Positions 37,176 through 45,305 of a DNA stretch of 64,000 nucleotides are shown in pieces. How positions within the stretch are numbered: the stretch's first letter is position 1; each line of letters begins with the position of its first letter. This stretch comes from Enteractinococcus coprophilus (GTDB taxonomy: Bacteria > Actinomycetota > Actinomycetes > Actinomycetales > Micrococcaceae): contig NZ_VFOU01000001.1 in NCBI RefSeq assembly GCF_006716305.1, forward strand, positions 1-64,000, read 5' to 3'. The notes under the pieces are model-generated. The model made no database searches. It saw nothing but the letters and a program-made list of their open reading frames with translations, and was not told the origin of the DNA. The position numbers and the translations under genes were made by a program.

Positions 37176-37970
37176 TCAATTTGCCTTTCGTGGGGCAGCC
37201 ATGAGTTGAAGTTCGGAAACGAGAGCCGAAGAAACCGCTCCGCGGACAGCTTCAAATAATTGCTGACCCTTTTCAGCGGTAGCAGCTTTTGCCGACGATA
37301 GGCACCCACTTGATGGCGTGCGTCCCGGATCTTCTGGGAAAATATCGTAATTCGTTAGCTGCGCTGGCGGATGATCCATGACTCGGGACATGTCGACTTT
37401 GTCGGGGTATAACAACAGCATCAGCGAGGTCTCGAGTACTCCACCGTGCTCGATGTCCCAACCGAGGAAACCATCGGGAAAGACACTTTGGAGTGTCGTC
37501 TCATCAACGAAATCCCAGTAGGACAGCAGCATGCCCCGTCCTGCATTTCCATCCTTGCGGGCTTGTGCCACTGCGCAGTCGAGACCTTCATAGACGAACT
37601 GGTAATTCTCAAAGTGGCCATTGAGCACGACGACATTCTGGAAACCTTGTGCAAGAAAAGACGAGACCACATCCTCGATCAGATTGATCATAGTGACGCC
37701 CCTCAGGCTCGTAGTTCCCAAGCGGTGGTTGCCTCCACCTGAACGGGGCTGGGATTTATATCCGTATGCGAAGACTGGTGCGACGAGAGCTCCAATGTTC
37801 TCTGCGACTGATGCAGCGATCGCCGCTGACAGCATGGCATCGACACCAAGTGGCATGTGGGGACCGTGTTGTTCGGTTGCTCCGGTGGGAATAATAACCG
37901 TTGATCCTTCTCGACTGAGATACTCGGCAAATGTATCCGCATCGAGGTCTTCCAGAAAGACTGAAGACAT
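37176..37970 (-). CDS. Creatininase (creatinine amidohydrolase)
   Basis: It reversibly opens creatinine to creatine, with two metal ions. The 264-aa product matches the Pseudomonas enzyme closely, as I recall it: GATEQHGPHMPLGVDAML (metal-binding Glu, His, Asp), YGYKSQPRSGGGNHRLGTTSL, LNGHFEN (metal His and Glu), SYWDFV and GFLGWDIEHGGVLETSLML. The ATG at 37970 (MSSVFLED) has AAGGAG seven bases upstream and is preferred to 37991. It is followed by the BCCT carrier. With the creatinases it makes the entry to the sarcosine pathway. Confidence 0.95.
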   Translation of the reverse strand: MSSVFLEDLDADTFAEYLSREGSTVIIPTGATEQHGPHMPLGVDAMLSAAIAASVAENIGALVAPVFAYGYKSQPRSGGGNHRLGTTSLRGVTMINLIEDVVSSFLAQGFQNVVVLNGHFENYQFVYEGLDCAVAQARKDGNAGRGMLLSYWDFVDETTLQSVFPDGFLGWDIEHGGVLETSLMLLLYPDKVDMSRVMDHPPAQLTNYDIFPEDPGRTPSSGCLSSAKAATAEKGQQLFEAVRGAVSSALVSELQLMAAPRKAN

Positions 37971-38044
37971 ATGTACTCCTTGACTCCCCAACAGTCGGGG
38001 TCATAATTCCGGCAACGTGCCGATCAGAGAATGTGCAATTCATA

Positions 38045-38105
38045 AAGTTGCCTCGAACGCAACAGTGTTGCAGCAAATATATACAGTGGTGCTCATCACA
38101 GTCAA
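38045..38105 (-). promoter_or_regulatory. Promoter and three-half-site operator of creatininase-BCCT
   Basis: On the minus strand, -35 TTGACT (38105-38100) and -10 TATATA (38083-38078) are 16 bases apart. TGTGATGAGCACCACT (complement of 38085-38100) resembles a CRP box. TGCAAC-ACT-GTTGCG, six bases, GCAACTT (complement of 38045-38072) overlaps the predicted start near 38071. The rest of the gap to 38304 shows no gene. Confidence 0.72.
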
Positions 38106-38304
38106 GAAGATTGGGGGAAACGAAAATAGGCATCGCAGAATACTGCACGGTCATAGTTGCCTCAGACGCTGGTCGGGCCGTCATCGTCGAAGCGTATTTG
38201 AGCACCACAGCGCCAACATATAACAGTGCTCTGTGATGTGACGTCATCAAGCATGGCCGAGCAATCAGGACACAGCCGGTCGAGCCAGCACGCTGGGTCT
38301 CCCA

Positions 38305-38673
38305 TTAGCTATGCCTCCGTAAGTAGTCCTGTAGGATGCTCGCGTGGTTGATGGCTTTATCTTTGGCTGCGTAGAGCAGCGTCACGCGCTCGTTATCGTG
38401 AATCAATTGGATGATTTCATCGACAGCATCTTCGTGGTCCTCATCGGAAAGTTCCTGCTCGTATCGTTCCGCAAACTCGTCGAGCCGGTTCGGGTCATGA
38501 TCCCACCACCTTCGCAGGTCACGGCTTGGCGCGATGTTTCTTAACCAATGATCTAGCTGCGCTTGTTCTTTGCTGACGCCGCGTGGCCAGATTCGGTCCA
38601 CCAGAACTCGTAGACCATCGGAATCATCAGCGTCATCATAGATCCGTTTGATGACGATCTTACGGCTACTCAT
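38305..38673 (-). CDS. DUF488 family protein (YeaO-like)
   Basis: A 122-aa soluble protein with the family pattern: IKRIYDDADDSDGLRVLVDRIWPRG, then LDHWLRNIAPSRDLRRWWDHDP and a C-terminal VTLLYAAKDKAINHASILQDYL. DUF488 proteins are small and uncharacterised, sometimes linked to nucleic-acid or stress functions. It is a single gene between the creatininase promoter and fmdB. Confidence 0.9.
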   Translation of the reverse strand: MSSRKIVIKRIYDDADDSDGLRVLVDRIWPRGVSKEQAQLDHWLRNIAPSRDLRRWWDHDPNRLDEFAERYEQELSDEDHEDAVDEIIQLIHDNERVTLLYAAKDKAINHASILQDYLRRHS

Positions 38674-38857
38674 ATTCTCACCCTATGACCGACCGACTGA
38701 CGCCTGTCAACCGCATAGCTGCGGTTTGGGACACTTTGTTCAATGAAATGCGGCTGAGGAGCTTCTGGTCAGGCCGGGGGATATTTCGTCGAACCGGCAT
38801 GAGACCGCTCTTGAGAGCACCGTAGCCGACTGCACTCCAAGTCAGACCCATTGTGCT

Positions 38858-38881
38858 CGAGCCAACTATATGTTTGGCTCG
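38858..38881. promoter_or_regulatory. Inverted repeat in the fmdB leader
   Basis: CGAGCCAA (38858-38865) and TTGGCTCG (38874-38881) flank CTATATGT, 36 bases before the fmdB ATG. The TATAT in the loop could be a -10 box, which would make this an operator covering the fmdBA promoter. It could instead be an RNA hairpin. Only the repeat itself is seen. Confidence 0.4.
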
Positions 38882-38917
38882 GCACTACCGACCTGCACTC
38901 TGAGAGGATCACACTAT

Positions 38918-39211
38918 ATGCCACTCTATGATTACCGGTGCCCCGAGGGGGATATTTTCGAAGCCTTCTTTTCCATGCATGACAAACCCGATACTGCCAC
39001 CTGCCCGAGCTGTGGGCAAAGCGCCAGCAGTCTCATGCCGGCTATCGGCCCCTCGAAGCTCAACTCGGCACAAATGCGCCTCCTAGATGCAACCCGAGCC
39101 ACCGCCGAAACTCCCGAGGTGGTGCATTCCATCTCAGGTGCTCGCTCCAAGAAACGCCCCTCGACTCCTGTCACCCGAAATCCACTGCATCAAAAATTGC
39201 CCCGCCCTTAG
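38918..39211 (+). CDS. fmdB: FmdB-type zinc ribbon protein
   Basis: A 97-aa protein beginning MPLYDYRCPEGD, with the paired cysteine CPSCG zinc ribbon near residue 32. FmdB was first described as a regulator of amide-inducible porin and formamidase genes in Methylophilus, and it is often next to fmdA. The usual first CxxC is reduced here to a single Cys in YRCPEGD. An AGAGGATC site precedes the ATG at 38918. It is 28 bases upstream of fmdA and surely in its operon. Confidence 0.85.
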   Translation: MPLYDYRCPEGDIFEAFFSMHDKPDTATCPSCGQSASSLMPAIGPSKLNSAQMRLLDATRATAETPEVVHSISGARSKKRPSTPVTRNPLHQKLPRP

Positions 39212-39239
39212 GGGCTCGCATACGAACGAAGGAGCATCA

Positions 39240-40502
39240 ATGCTTGGCAATCTTTTCCCCCTCGATTCATCCAAACCATTTACCGAACAAGAAAAGATCG
39301 GGCACAACCGTTACCACCCCGAAATCCCACCTGTAGCCACTGTAAAACCCGGAGACAGCTTCCGAGTGGATTCTCGAGAATGGTTTGACGGCGCCATCAA
39401 AAATGATGACTCCGCTGAGGACATTCTCAATGCGCCCATGAAGAAAGTCCATGGCCTATCCGGACCTTTCCGGATCGAAGGTGCCCAACCCGGCGACTTA
39501 CTCATCGTCGATATTTTGGATGTCGGACCAATCCCCCAGGAACAAGGTCCACTAGCTGGACAGGGGTGGGGCTATACGGGCATCTTTGCTAAATCCAACG
39601 GCGGCAGTTTCTTAGTCGAACAATTCCCGGACGCGTACAAAGCGGTTTGGGACTTCCACGGCCCCTGGGCGACGTCGCGCCACATTCCGGGGGTGAAATT
39701 CGAAGGCCTTACCCACCCCGGGATCATGGCTACTGCACCCAGTGCCGAACTGTTGGCGAAATGGAATACTCGGGAAGCGGCCCTAATCGCTACCGACCCG
39801 GAGCGTGTCCCGCCACTGGCGCTACCACCGGAGCCCGAAGAGTCCGTCTTGGGCAGCGTCCCGCAAGCTGATCGGGCACGCATCGCAGCTGAAGCCGCCC
39901 GTACCGCTCCTCCGCGAGAAAACGGTGGAAATCAGGACATCAAGAACCTGACTAAAGGTACCCGGGCGTTCTACCCGGTCTTTGTTGACGGTGCGAACTT
40001 CTCGGTTGGTGACCTGCACTTCTCACAGGGTGACGGGGAAATCACGTTCTGTGGCGGCATCGAGATGGGGGGTTATCTGGAACTGCACGTTGACCTGATA
40101 AAAAACGGCATGGAGCTCTATGGAGTGTCCGAAAACGCGATCTTTATGCCGGGTCGCCAGGATCCACAGTTCAGTGAATGGATCGCATTCTCCGGTACTT
40201 CGGTAACTTTGGACGGCGAGCAGCGCTATCTTGACTCCCACCTGTCGTACCAGCGAGCGATCTTGCACGCGATCGATTACCTCGCGACTTTTGGTTACTC
40301 ACCCGAACAGGCGTACCTGCTGCTGGGTGCAGCCCCGGTCGAAGGACGTCTGTCGTCCGTCGTCGATATTCCGAACTCGTGTTCAACGGTCTACATTCCA
40401 ACCGCGATTTTCGATTTTGACGTGCGACCATCAGCCAACGGTCCCCACCAAATCGACCCAGGAATCGGCGCTCCCAAAGCAGCTGATCCTGTCTTCGGGT
40501 GA
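39240..40502 (+). CDS. fmdA: Formamidase (acetamidase/formamidase family)
   Basis: It hydrolyses formamide (or a short amide) to formate and ammonia. The 420-aa cytoplasmic enzyme has the FmdA_AmdA features: GPFRIEGAQPGDLLIVDILDVG, GGSFLVEQFPDA, HPGIMATAPS, the acidic FCGGIEMGGYLELHVDL, and the DIPNSCSTVYIPTAIFDF end. AAGGAG precedes the ATG. The neighbour fmdB supports formamidase rather than acetamidase. In this nitrogen-rich catabolic cluster it could release ammonia from amides; no link to creatinine breakdown can be shown. Confidence 0.9.
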   Translation: MLGNLFPLDSSKPFTEQEKIGHNRYHPEIPPVATVKPGDSFRVDSREWFDGAIKNDDSAEDILNAPMKKVHGLSGPFRIEGAQPGDLLIVDILDVGPIPQEQGPLAGQGWGYTGIFAKSNGGSFLVEQFPDAYKAVWDFHGPWATSRHIPGVKFEGLTHPGIMATAPSAELLAKWNTREAALIATDPERVPPLALPPEPEESVLGSVPQADRARIAAEAARTAPPRENGGNQDIKNLTKGTRAFYPVFVDGANFSVGDLHFSQGDGEITFCGGIEMGGYLELHVDLIKNGMELYGVSENAIFMPGRQDPQFSEWIAFSGTSVTLDGEQRYLDSHLSYQRAILHAIDYLATFGYSPEQAYLLLGAAPVEGRLSSVVDIPNSCSTVYIPTAIFDFDVRPSANGPHQIDPGIGAPKAADPVFG

Positions 40503-40530
40503 TTGCTTCGGTAGTTGGCTCCATACATAC

Positions 40531-40570
40531 CACCGGTGGCGGGCGTTGCTCGAGGCGCCCACCACCGGTG
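40531..40570. terminator. Bidirectional terminator between fmdA and dimethylglycine oxidase
   Basis: CACCGGTGG (40531-40539) pairs with CCACCGGTG (40562-40570), with an inner GGGCG/CGCCC-type stem. It sits between two converging stop codons. Confidence 0.82.
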
Positions 40571-40594
40571 CATTGCGTATGAGGTCAGGGATAT

Positions 40595-43102
40595 TTAACG
40601 ACGAATCTTGGCTCCTTCAGGATCGTAGATGGGATCCATGGCAACTTCTGCCGGGACGGACCGGTCAAAGTGCTGGATCACGACGTCGTTGCCGGGCTCG
40701 GTGTATTCGGGATCTAACCAGGCATACGTGATGGTTTTGCCCACGGTGTATCCGAAGTCCGATGAGGCGGTGTACCCGATCGTTTCGCCGGCCTGATTGC
40801 GTACCGGGGAACCAGGGTTCGGCGATCCGAAAGGGAAGGCAGACGTCAACGACACCATCCTGCGGTAAGTCCGAGGCGGCGTCGCTAGCGCATCATAGCC
40901 AAGGTAATCAGTTTTGACCTTAGAGACCGCGAATCCGAGACCGGCCTGGTCTGGCCGATGCTCACGAGTAATATCTGCCCCGTAAGAGCGGTAGCCTTTT
41001 TCCAAACGGAGCGCGTTGAAGGCTAACCGTCCGCCGATGATCAGTCCATATGCTCTGCCTGCGGCTTCGATTTCCTCCCACAGACGGGCACCATGATCTG
41101 CGGTCGTGTAGAGCTCCCAACCCAGTTCGCCAACGTACGACACCCGCAGTGCCAAGACCGGCACGGCCGCCACGTAGATCTGCCGGGCTTTGAAGTAACC
41201 GAAACCCTCATGGCTGATGTCGTCGTCGGTGAGTTTACCTAGGACATCGCGGGCATGCGGTCCCCACAGACCAATGCAGCAGGTTCCCGGGGAGATATCT
41301 GTGATCGTGACGTGTTCACCGTCTATGACATTGTTCTTCAAGTGCATCAGGTCACGGTGATTATTCGCCCCGATCATATATTCGTCTTCGCTCACCCGGG
41401 CTACGGTGATATCCGAGAGAATACCGCCCGTTGCATCCAGCATCAGCGAGTAGGTCACCGAGCCGGGGGCCTTCGAAACTTTATTCGTAGTGAGCCGTTC
41501 GAGCAGTGCGGTGGCATCCGGACCTTCAACGCGGTAGCGAGTGAGTGAGGTCATATCGTACATCGCTACGCGGTTCCGGGTGGCCCAGGCTTCTGCAACA
41601 GCAATCGGTGAGAATTCGGAGGTATCCCATGCCGGAATTTTCGGGAAGGTCAGATCAGCTTCTTCAAGGATCCTGCGGTTTTCTTCCAGCCATAGCGGGC
41701 GTTCCCACCCATTGGCTTCGACAAAATGCGCGCCGGCGAGCTTCTGGTGGAAGTAGAACGGCGAGGTCCGCAAGCGCCGCAATTTAGCCGACGCAGCACG
41801 CGGATGACGGATGTCGTAGACTTCGTCATAGGCTTCTAGACCCTTTTGCCGCGCGAACTCGGGTGACAGTAATTGGGTGTCGAAGCGGGCCACATCCAGG
41901 TCTGCTGTGTCGATGCCTGGGTCACCCGTCGTCATCCAGTCGGCTACTACTTGCGCCACGCCGGCCGAGGCGGTGACCCACACGGCCTGCGCCAACCACA
42001 CACCACGCACGGTATTTGATGGACCCAGCAGTGGCCCGCCGTCGGGAGTGAAGGAGAACAGGCCGTTGAAGGAGCGCTCCTCATCAAGTCCACCGTCACG
42101 AACCGAAGGATAAACCCGCTGAATCTCTTCCCAGGTTGGCGCGTAGTCCTTATAGGTAAACTCATGGATGGCGGGTTGGCGTCCAGAAATATGCGCTGCT
42201 TGCGGAGTCGCGATTTCGTCTTGGCGCACTTCTAGTGGGCGGTGCTCATAGGCGCCCACCGCAAGCGTCTTGCCTTGCTGACGGAAATACAGCCCAGCAC
42301 TCTGGTGGCGGATAATCGGGTGGTTGCAGGCCTCATCATTGACGGCGTCTTGGAACTCGTCCAACTCGTGGCTATAACCCATCCCGTGTTCAATCGGCTG
42401 CATCGGGAGGTTGCGGCCCAACCATTTGCCAATCGTGGGCCCCCAAATGCCGCCAGCAGCTACCACGTAATCAGCTTCAATGATGCGTTCATTGTCTCCG
42501 CTGAGAGCATCAACGACCTTGACCCCGACGACAATGTCGTCTTCGACCACCAGATCAACAGCTTGTGTGTGGCCGTGAAAGGTTGCGCCGTGTTCAATCG
42601 CCCGAGTCGCTTGAGCTTCGACTGCCCTCACCGAATGCACCACCGCATCCGTCGGAGTGTGCAGCGCACCGACCAGCCCTTCGGTGTTGATGCCCGACCA
42701 GAGTTCGCATACCCCCTGGGCGTCGATCAATCGGGAGTCCACACCCCAAGCTTGAGCAAAACCGTGGCGACGCTTCAGCTCGCGGAATTGTTCATCCGTG
42801 TATGCCAGCTCGATACCACCAACCCGCTTCAGTACCCAATTGTCGTCCCCACCGGGATTCAACTCGTCCAGTTTATTCAGCGTGCGCTGAGCTAGCTCCG
42901 ACATGGCTTTCGACGGATTGATCTGAAAGACAAAACCGGGCGCGTGCGAGGAGGAGCCACCTGTTCGATACAGCGGTCCTTGGTCTATTACCGTGACATT
43001 GCGTGCACCACGTTGCGTCAATTCATCCGCCACTGCGGCGCCGACGACGCCGGCACCAATAACAACGATTTTCGCATCAGGTGAGTAAGTCTGTTGTTCC
43101 AT
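40595..43102 (-). CDS. Dimethylglycine oxidase (FAD- and folate-dependent)
   Basis: It oxidises N,N-dimethylglycine to sarcosine and passes the methylene group to tetrahydrofolate. The 835-aa length matches Arthrobacter globiformis DMGO (about 830). The N-terminal DAO domain has the FAD motif VVIGAGVVGAAVADEL and GGSSSHAPG, whose histidine (residue 53) corresponds to the covalent FAD site. FSFTPDGGPLLG and AVWVTASAGVAQ follow. The C-terminal GcvT domain (about 430-835) keeps the aspartate in LDATGGILSDITVAR used in folate chemistry and GTCCIGLWGP. An AAGGGG precedes the ATG. It is divergent from an IclR regulator, with one operator copy between. Confidence 0.94.
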   Translation of the reverse strand: MEQQTYSPDAKIVVIGAGVVGAAVADELTQRGARNVTVIDQGPLYRTGGSSSHAPGFVFQINPSKAMSELAQRTLNKLDELNPGGDDNWVLKRVGGIELAYTDEQFRELKRRHGFAQAWGVDSRLIDAQGVCELWSGINTEGLVGALHTPTDAVVHSVRAVEAQATRAIEHGATFHGHTQAVDLVVEDDIVVGVKVVDALSGDNERIIEADYVVAAGGIWGPTIGKWLGRNLPMQPIEHGMGYSHELDEFQDAVNDEACNHPIIRHQSAGLYFRQQGKTLAVGAYEHRPLEVRQDEIATPQAAHISGRQPAIHEFTYKDYAPTWEEIQRVYPSVRDGGLDEERSFNGLFSFTPDGGPLLGPSNTVRGVWLAQAVWVTASAGVAQVVADWMTTGDPGIDTADLDVARFDTQLLSPEFARQKGLEAYDEVYDIRHPRAASAKLRRLRTSPFYFHQKLAGAHFVEANGWERPLWLEENRRILEEADLTFPKIPAWDTSEFSPIAVAEAWATRNRVAMYDMTSLTRYRVEGPDATALLERLTTNKVSKAPGSVTYSLMLDATGGILSDITVARVSEDEYMIGANNHRDLMHLKNNVIDGEHVTITDISPGTCCIGLWGPHARDVLGKLTDDDISHEGFGYFKARQIYVAAVPVLALRVSYVGELGWELYTTADHGARLWEEIEAAGRAYGLIIGGRLAFNALRLEKGYRSYGADITREHRPDQAGLGFAVSKVKTDYLGYDALATPPRTYRRMVSLTSAFPFGSPNPGSPVRNQAGETIGYTASSDFGYTVGKTITYAWLDPEYTEPGNDVVIQHFDRSVPAEVAMDPIYDPEGAKIRR

Positions 43103-43113
43103 GGTCTATCCCC

Positions 43114-43198
43114 TTGAGTTGCATATGTTGCAACTTATGCGTAAGATGCAACTGTGACTTGTCGCACACATCATAGTGCGATTGGAGTCAGGACACAA
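43114..43198 (-). promoter_or_regulatory. Promoter, CRP-like box and operator between dimethylglycine oxidase and IclR
   Basis: For the oxidase, -35 TTGTGT (43198-43193) and -10 TATGAT (43175-43170) are 17 bases apart. A CRP/GlxR-like TGTG-N8-CACA box (43153-43168) follows the -10. Farther down are TACGCA-TAA-GTTGCA, six bases, then GCAACTC (complement of about 43116-43143), a weaker copy of the three-half-site element with a degenerate first half, plus another TGCAAC at 43147-43152. The site lies in the oxidase leader and upstream of the IclR gene, so it could serve both. Confidence 0.62.
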
Positions 43199-43233
43199 GG
43201 GGTTTGTCAGAGCGTCGTAAGAGGACGAATATT

Positions 43234-43980
43234 GTGAGTTCGAATCAATCAGTTGACCGGGCACTGACGGTCTTATGGATCCTCAATGGACTACAGCAAG
43301 CCACGGTTACTGAGATCGCCGAAGAACTCGGAGTACATAAGTCCACGGCCTCGCGACTCCTCGCAGTATTGGAACAGCACCGCCTCGTTGTCCGACAACC
43401 CGGTTCGATGGCCTATGAGCTCGGCCACGGAGTCCTACAATTGGCCAGCACAGTCCGATCACAAAATGACCTGACTCGTTCCGCGCAATTACTCGTGGAA
43501 ATGGTCGCGGAACATTTCCAGCTCACTGCCAATGTGGCCATCCGTGATGAGATCTTTGCGGTGAACATCGCCCAATCTGCCCCGTCTAAGAGGTTTTTTA
43601 CGCCCCGCCAGTACGTGGGACGCCGAACTCCCGGTCATGCCACCAGTAGCGGCAAGGTATTGCTGGCTTTTGCTGATCGAACCGTGCAAGATCAGGTGCT
43701 CAGCGCCAAACTGGAAACATTCACTGAACACACTATTACTGACCCGGTCTGCCTGGCCGAGGAATTTGCTCTGACGAAAGAACGCGGCTGGGCGGTATCA
43801 AATAATGAATGGGATGCCGATATGACGGCTGTCGCGGTCCCCTTGTTGGGCCTCAGTGGCACTGTTATTGCCGCCGTCTCTGTCACCGGGTTTACCCACG
43901 ACCTACCGCCAGACACTTTCAAGACTCGCGCTGAAGAGCTGGAAACACTGGTCCAACGACACGGCCGCTTACTGGAATAA
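43234..43980 (+). CDS. IclR-family transcriptional regulator, divergent from dimethylglycine oxidase
   Basis: A 248-aa regulator with an N-terminal winged helix (VTEIAEELGVHKSTASRLLAVLEQH) and a C-terminal effector domain (RRTPGHATSSGKVLLAF, then NEWDADMTAVAVPLLGLSGTVIAAVSV). The GTG at 43234 has AGAGG nine bases upstream; the TTG at 43204 has a site only two bases away and is less likely. It is the best candidate for the protein that binds the TGCAAC-N3-GTTGCR-N6-GCAACTW elements, since one copy lies in its own control region. That is inferred from position and family. Confidence 0.88.
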   Translation: MSSNQSVDRALTVLWILNGLQQATVTEIAEELGVHKSTASRLLAVLEQHRLVVRQPGSMAYELGHGVLQLASTVRSQNDLTRSAQLLVEMVAEHFQLTANVAIRDEIFAVNIAQSAPSKRFFTPRQYVGRRTPGHATSSGKVLLAFADRTVQDQVLSAKLETFTEHTITDPVCLAEEFALTKERGWAVSNNEWDADMTAVAVPLLGLSGTVIAAVSVTGFTHDLPPDTFKTRAEELETLVQRHGRLLE

Positions 43981-43998
43981 GCGGCCTGAAAAGCGAAA

Positions 43999-44020
43999 GA
44001 CCTCGGATCTCTCCGAGGTC
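43999..44020. terminator. Terminator shared by the IclR gene and tRNA-Tyr
   Basis: GACCTCGGA (43999-44007) pairs with TCCGAGGTC (44012-44020). On the minus strand it is followed by TTTCGCTTTTC, so it probably ends tRNA-Tyr. Confidence 0.78.
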
Positions 44021-44037
44021 ATAGTGCTGTATTGAAC

Positions 44038-44122
44038 TGGTGGCAGATACTGGATTCGAACCAGTGAAGGCAATGCCAGCTGATTTACAGTCAGCCCCCG
44101 TTGGCCGCTTGGGTAATCTGCC
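44038..44122 (-). tRNA. tRNA-Tyr (GTA anticodon)
   Basis: The complement is a type II tRNA with a long variable arm: acceptor GGCAGAT with ATCTGCC, anticodon stem GACTGTAAATC (GTA), variable arm GCATTGCC region and T arm ACTGGTTCGAATCCAGT. CCA is encoded at 44040-44038. Length is 85 nt with CCA. Confidence 0.95.
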
Positions 44123-44316
44123 ATGTGCACGTCATCCGTGCACGAATGATTACCTTACCAGCACTTTTTTATTTTTGCGAATCGAGCCATTCCGTGCCTT
44201 TAGGTGGGTGTCACCTGCCGGTCATGACCCGCCAGTCGACCTTGTCTGGGGCACCCTCGTAGATTCGCGCTACACTTTGACCAGTACCAGTAATCCAGTC
44301 TGTGCAAGGAGAACTC

Positions 44317-44805
44317 ATGGCCAAGGAATCGACGTTTGACATCGTATCCGAGGTGGATAAACAAGAAGTGGCAAACGCAGTAAACCAGGCGTCTAAAGAA
44401 ATCCAACAACGCTATGACTTCAAAGACACCGATGCTTCGATCGATCACACAGACAACACGATCACTCTGACCGCTAACGCCGAAGAACGAGTGAACGCCA
44501 TCCTTGATGTGCTGCAATCAAAATTTGTACGCCGCGGAATCTCCCTCAAGGCACTGGACGCCGGGGATCCCATCGCGTCGGGCAAACATTATAAAATTGC
44601 CGCAACGATTAAAGAAGGCCTTGATCAGGCCACAGCTAAGAAAATTTCCAAGCTGATCCGTGACGAAGCTCCAAAGTCAGTCAAGGCCAACATCCAGGGC
44701 GATCAGCTGCGTGTCTCCTCGAAGTCGCGGGATGATCTGCAAGCAACCATGAGTCTATTGCGTGACTTCGACGATGCCGCACTACAATTTGTGAACTTCA
44801 AATAG
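44317..44805 (+). CDS. yajQ: YajQ family nucleotide-binding protein
   Basis: A 162-aa cytoplasmic protein typical of the family: STFDIVSEVDKQEVANAVNQASKEI, the RYDFK motif, LKALDAGDPIASGKHYK and LIRDEAPKSVKANIQGDQLRVSSKSRDDLQ. YajQ proteins bind nucleotides, and cyclic di-GMP binding has been shown in Xanthomonas. The ATG at 44317 has AAGGAG six bases upstream. Part of the upstream gap is the tRNA-Tyr gene. Confidence 0.95.
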   Translation: MAKESTFDIVSEVDKQEVANAVNQASKEIQQRYDFKDTDASIDHTDNTITLTANAEERVNAILDVLQSKFVRRGISLKALDAGDPIASGKHYKIAATIKEGLDQATAKKISKLIRDEAPKSVKANIQGDQLRVSSKSRDDLQATMSLLRDFDDAALQFVNFK

Positions 44806-44824
44806 AGACTAAGGAGCTTTGTCG

Positions 44825-45292
44825 ATGCTGTATCTGATCACTTTTGACCATGACGTATATACCGCACCATCCTCGGTTGGTGACCTACATGTGATGGAAC
44901 AAGACGGCGAGTCGTTTGATCAACTGGAATTGAGCCCAGTCGAGCTACCGTTCAACTCAGATGACGTGCTCCAGCCAGCATTACGCCACGGGTTCCCGCA
45001 CCCCCGGGGGCTCCTGGTCGATGGCGGACTGGTCGATATCATGACCGCACCATCGCGACTGGAAAAAGCGGCGTCTGCACAAGACGAGCTAGCAGCTCAA
45101 CTGGCGGAACTCGATGATGGTCCGGTGTCGGTAGAAAATGCCGGTCACTTTCAACAAAAAGGTCAGGATGCACGAGAAGCCCGACTCGATCACGAAGAGG
45201 CACTGGGCTGGGCAAATACCGCTCGCCAAGATCTCCTGAAGCAGCCGATCAATGACCGGCTAGAGCTGCACTGGAAGAACCACGGCAGATAA
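44825..45292 (+). CDS. Hypothetical protein
   Basis: 155 aa, not recognised. It begins MLYLITFDHDVYTAPS and is acidic, with a charged helical stretch in the second half (LEKAASAQDELAAQLAEL, then QDAREARLDHEEAL) that could form a coiled coil. AAGGAG lies eight bases before the ATG. It follows yajQ by 19 bases and may share its transcript. No signal peptide or membrane segment is seen. Confidence 0.7.
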   Translation: MLYLITFDHDVYTAPSSVGDLHVMEQDGESFDQLELSPVELPFNSDDVLQPALRHGFPHPRGLLVDGGLVDIMTAPSRLEKAASAQDELAAQLAELDDGPVSVENAGHFQQKGQDAREARLDHEEALGWANTARQDLLKQPINDRLELHWKNHGR

Positions 45293-45305
45293 TCCCCGGT
45301 GTTTG

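Noticed and set aside
39240-40502. The formamidase as a urea-degrading step after creatinase
   Set aside because: The family acts on formamide and acetamide; there is no evidence for urea as substrate.
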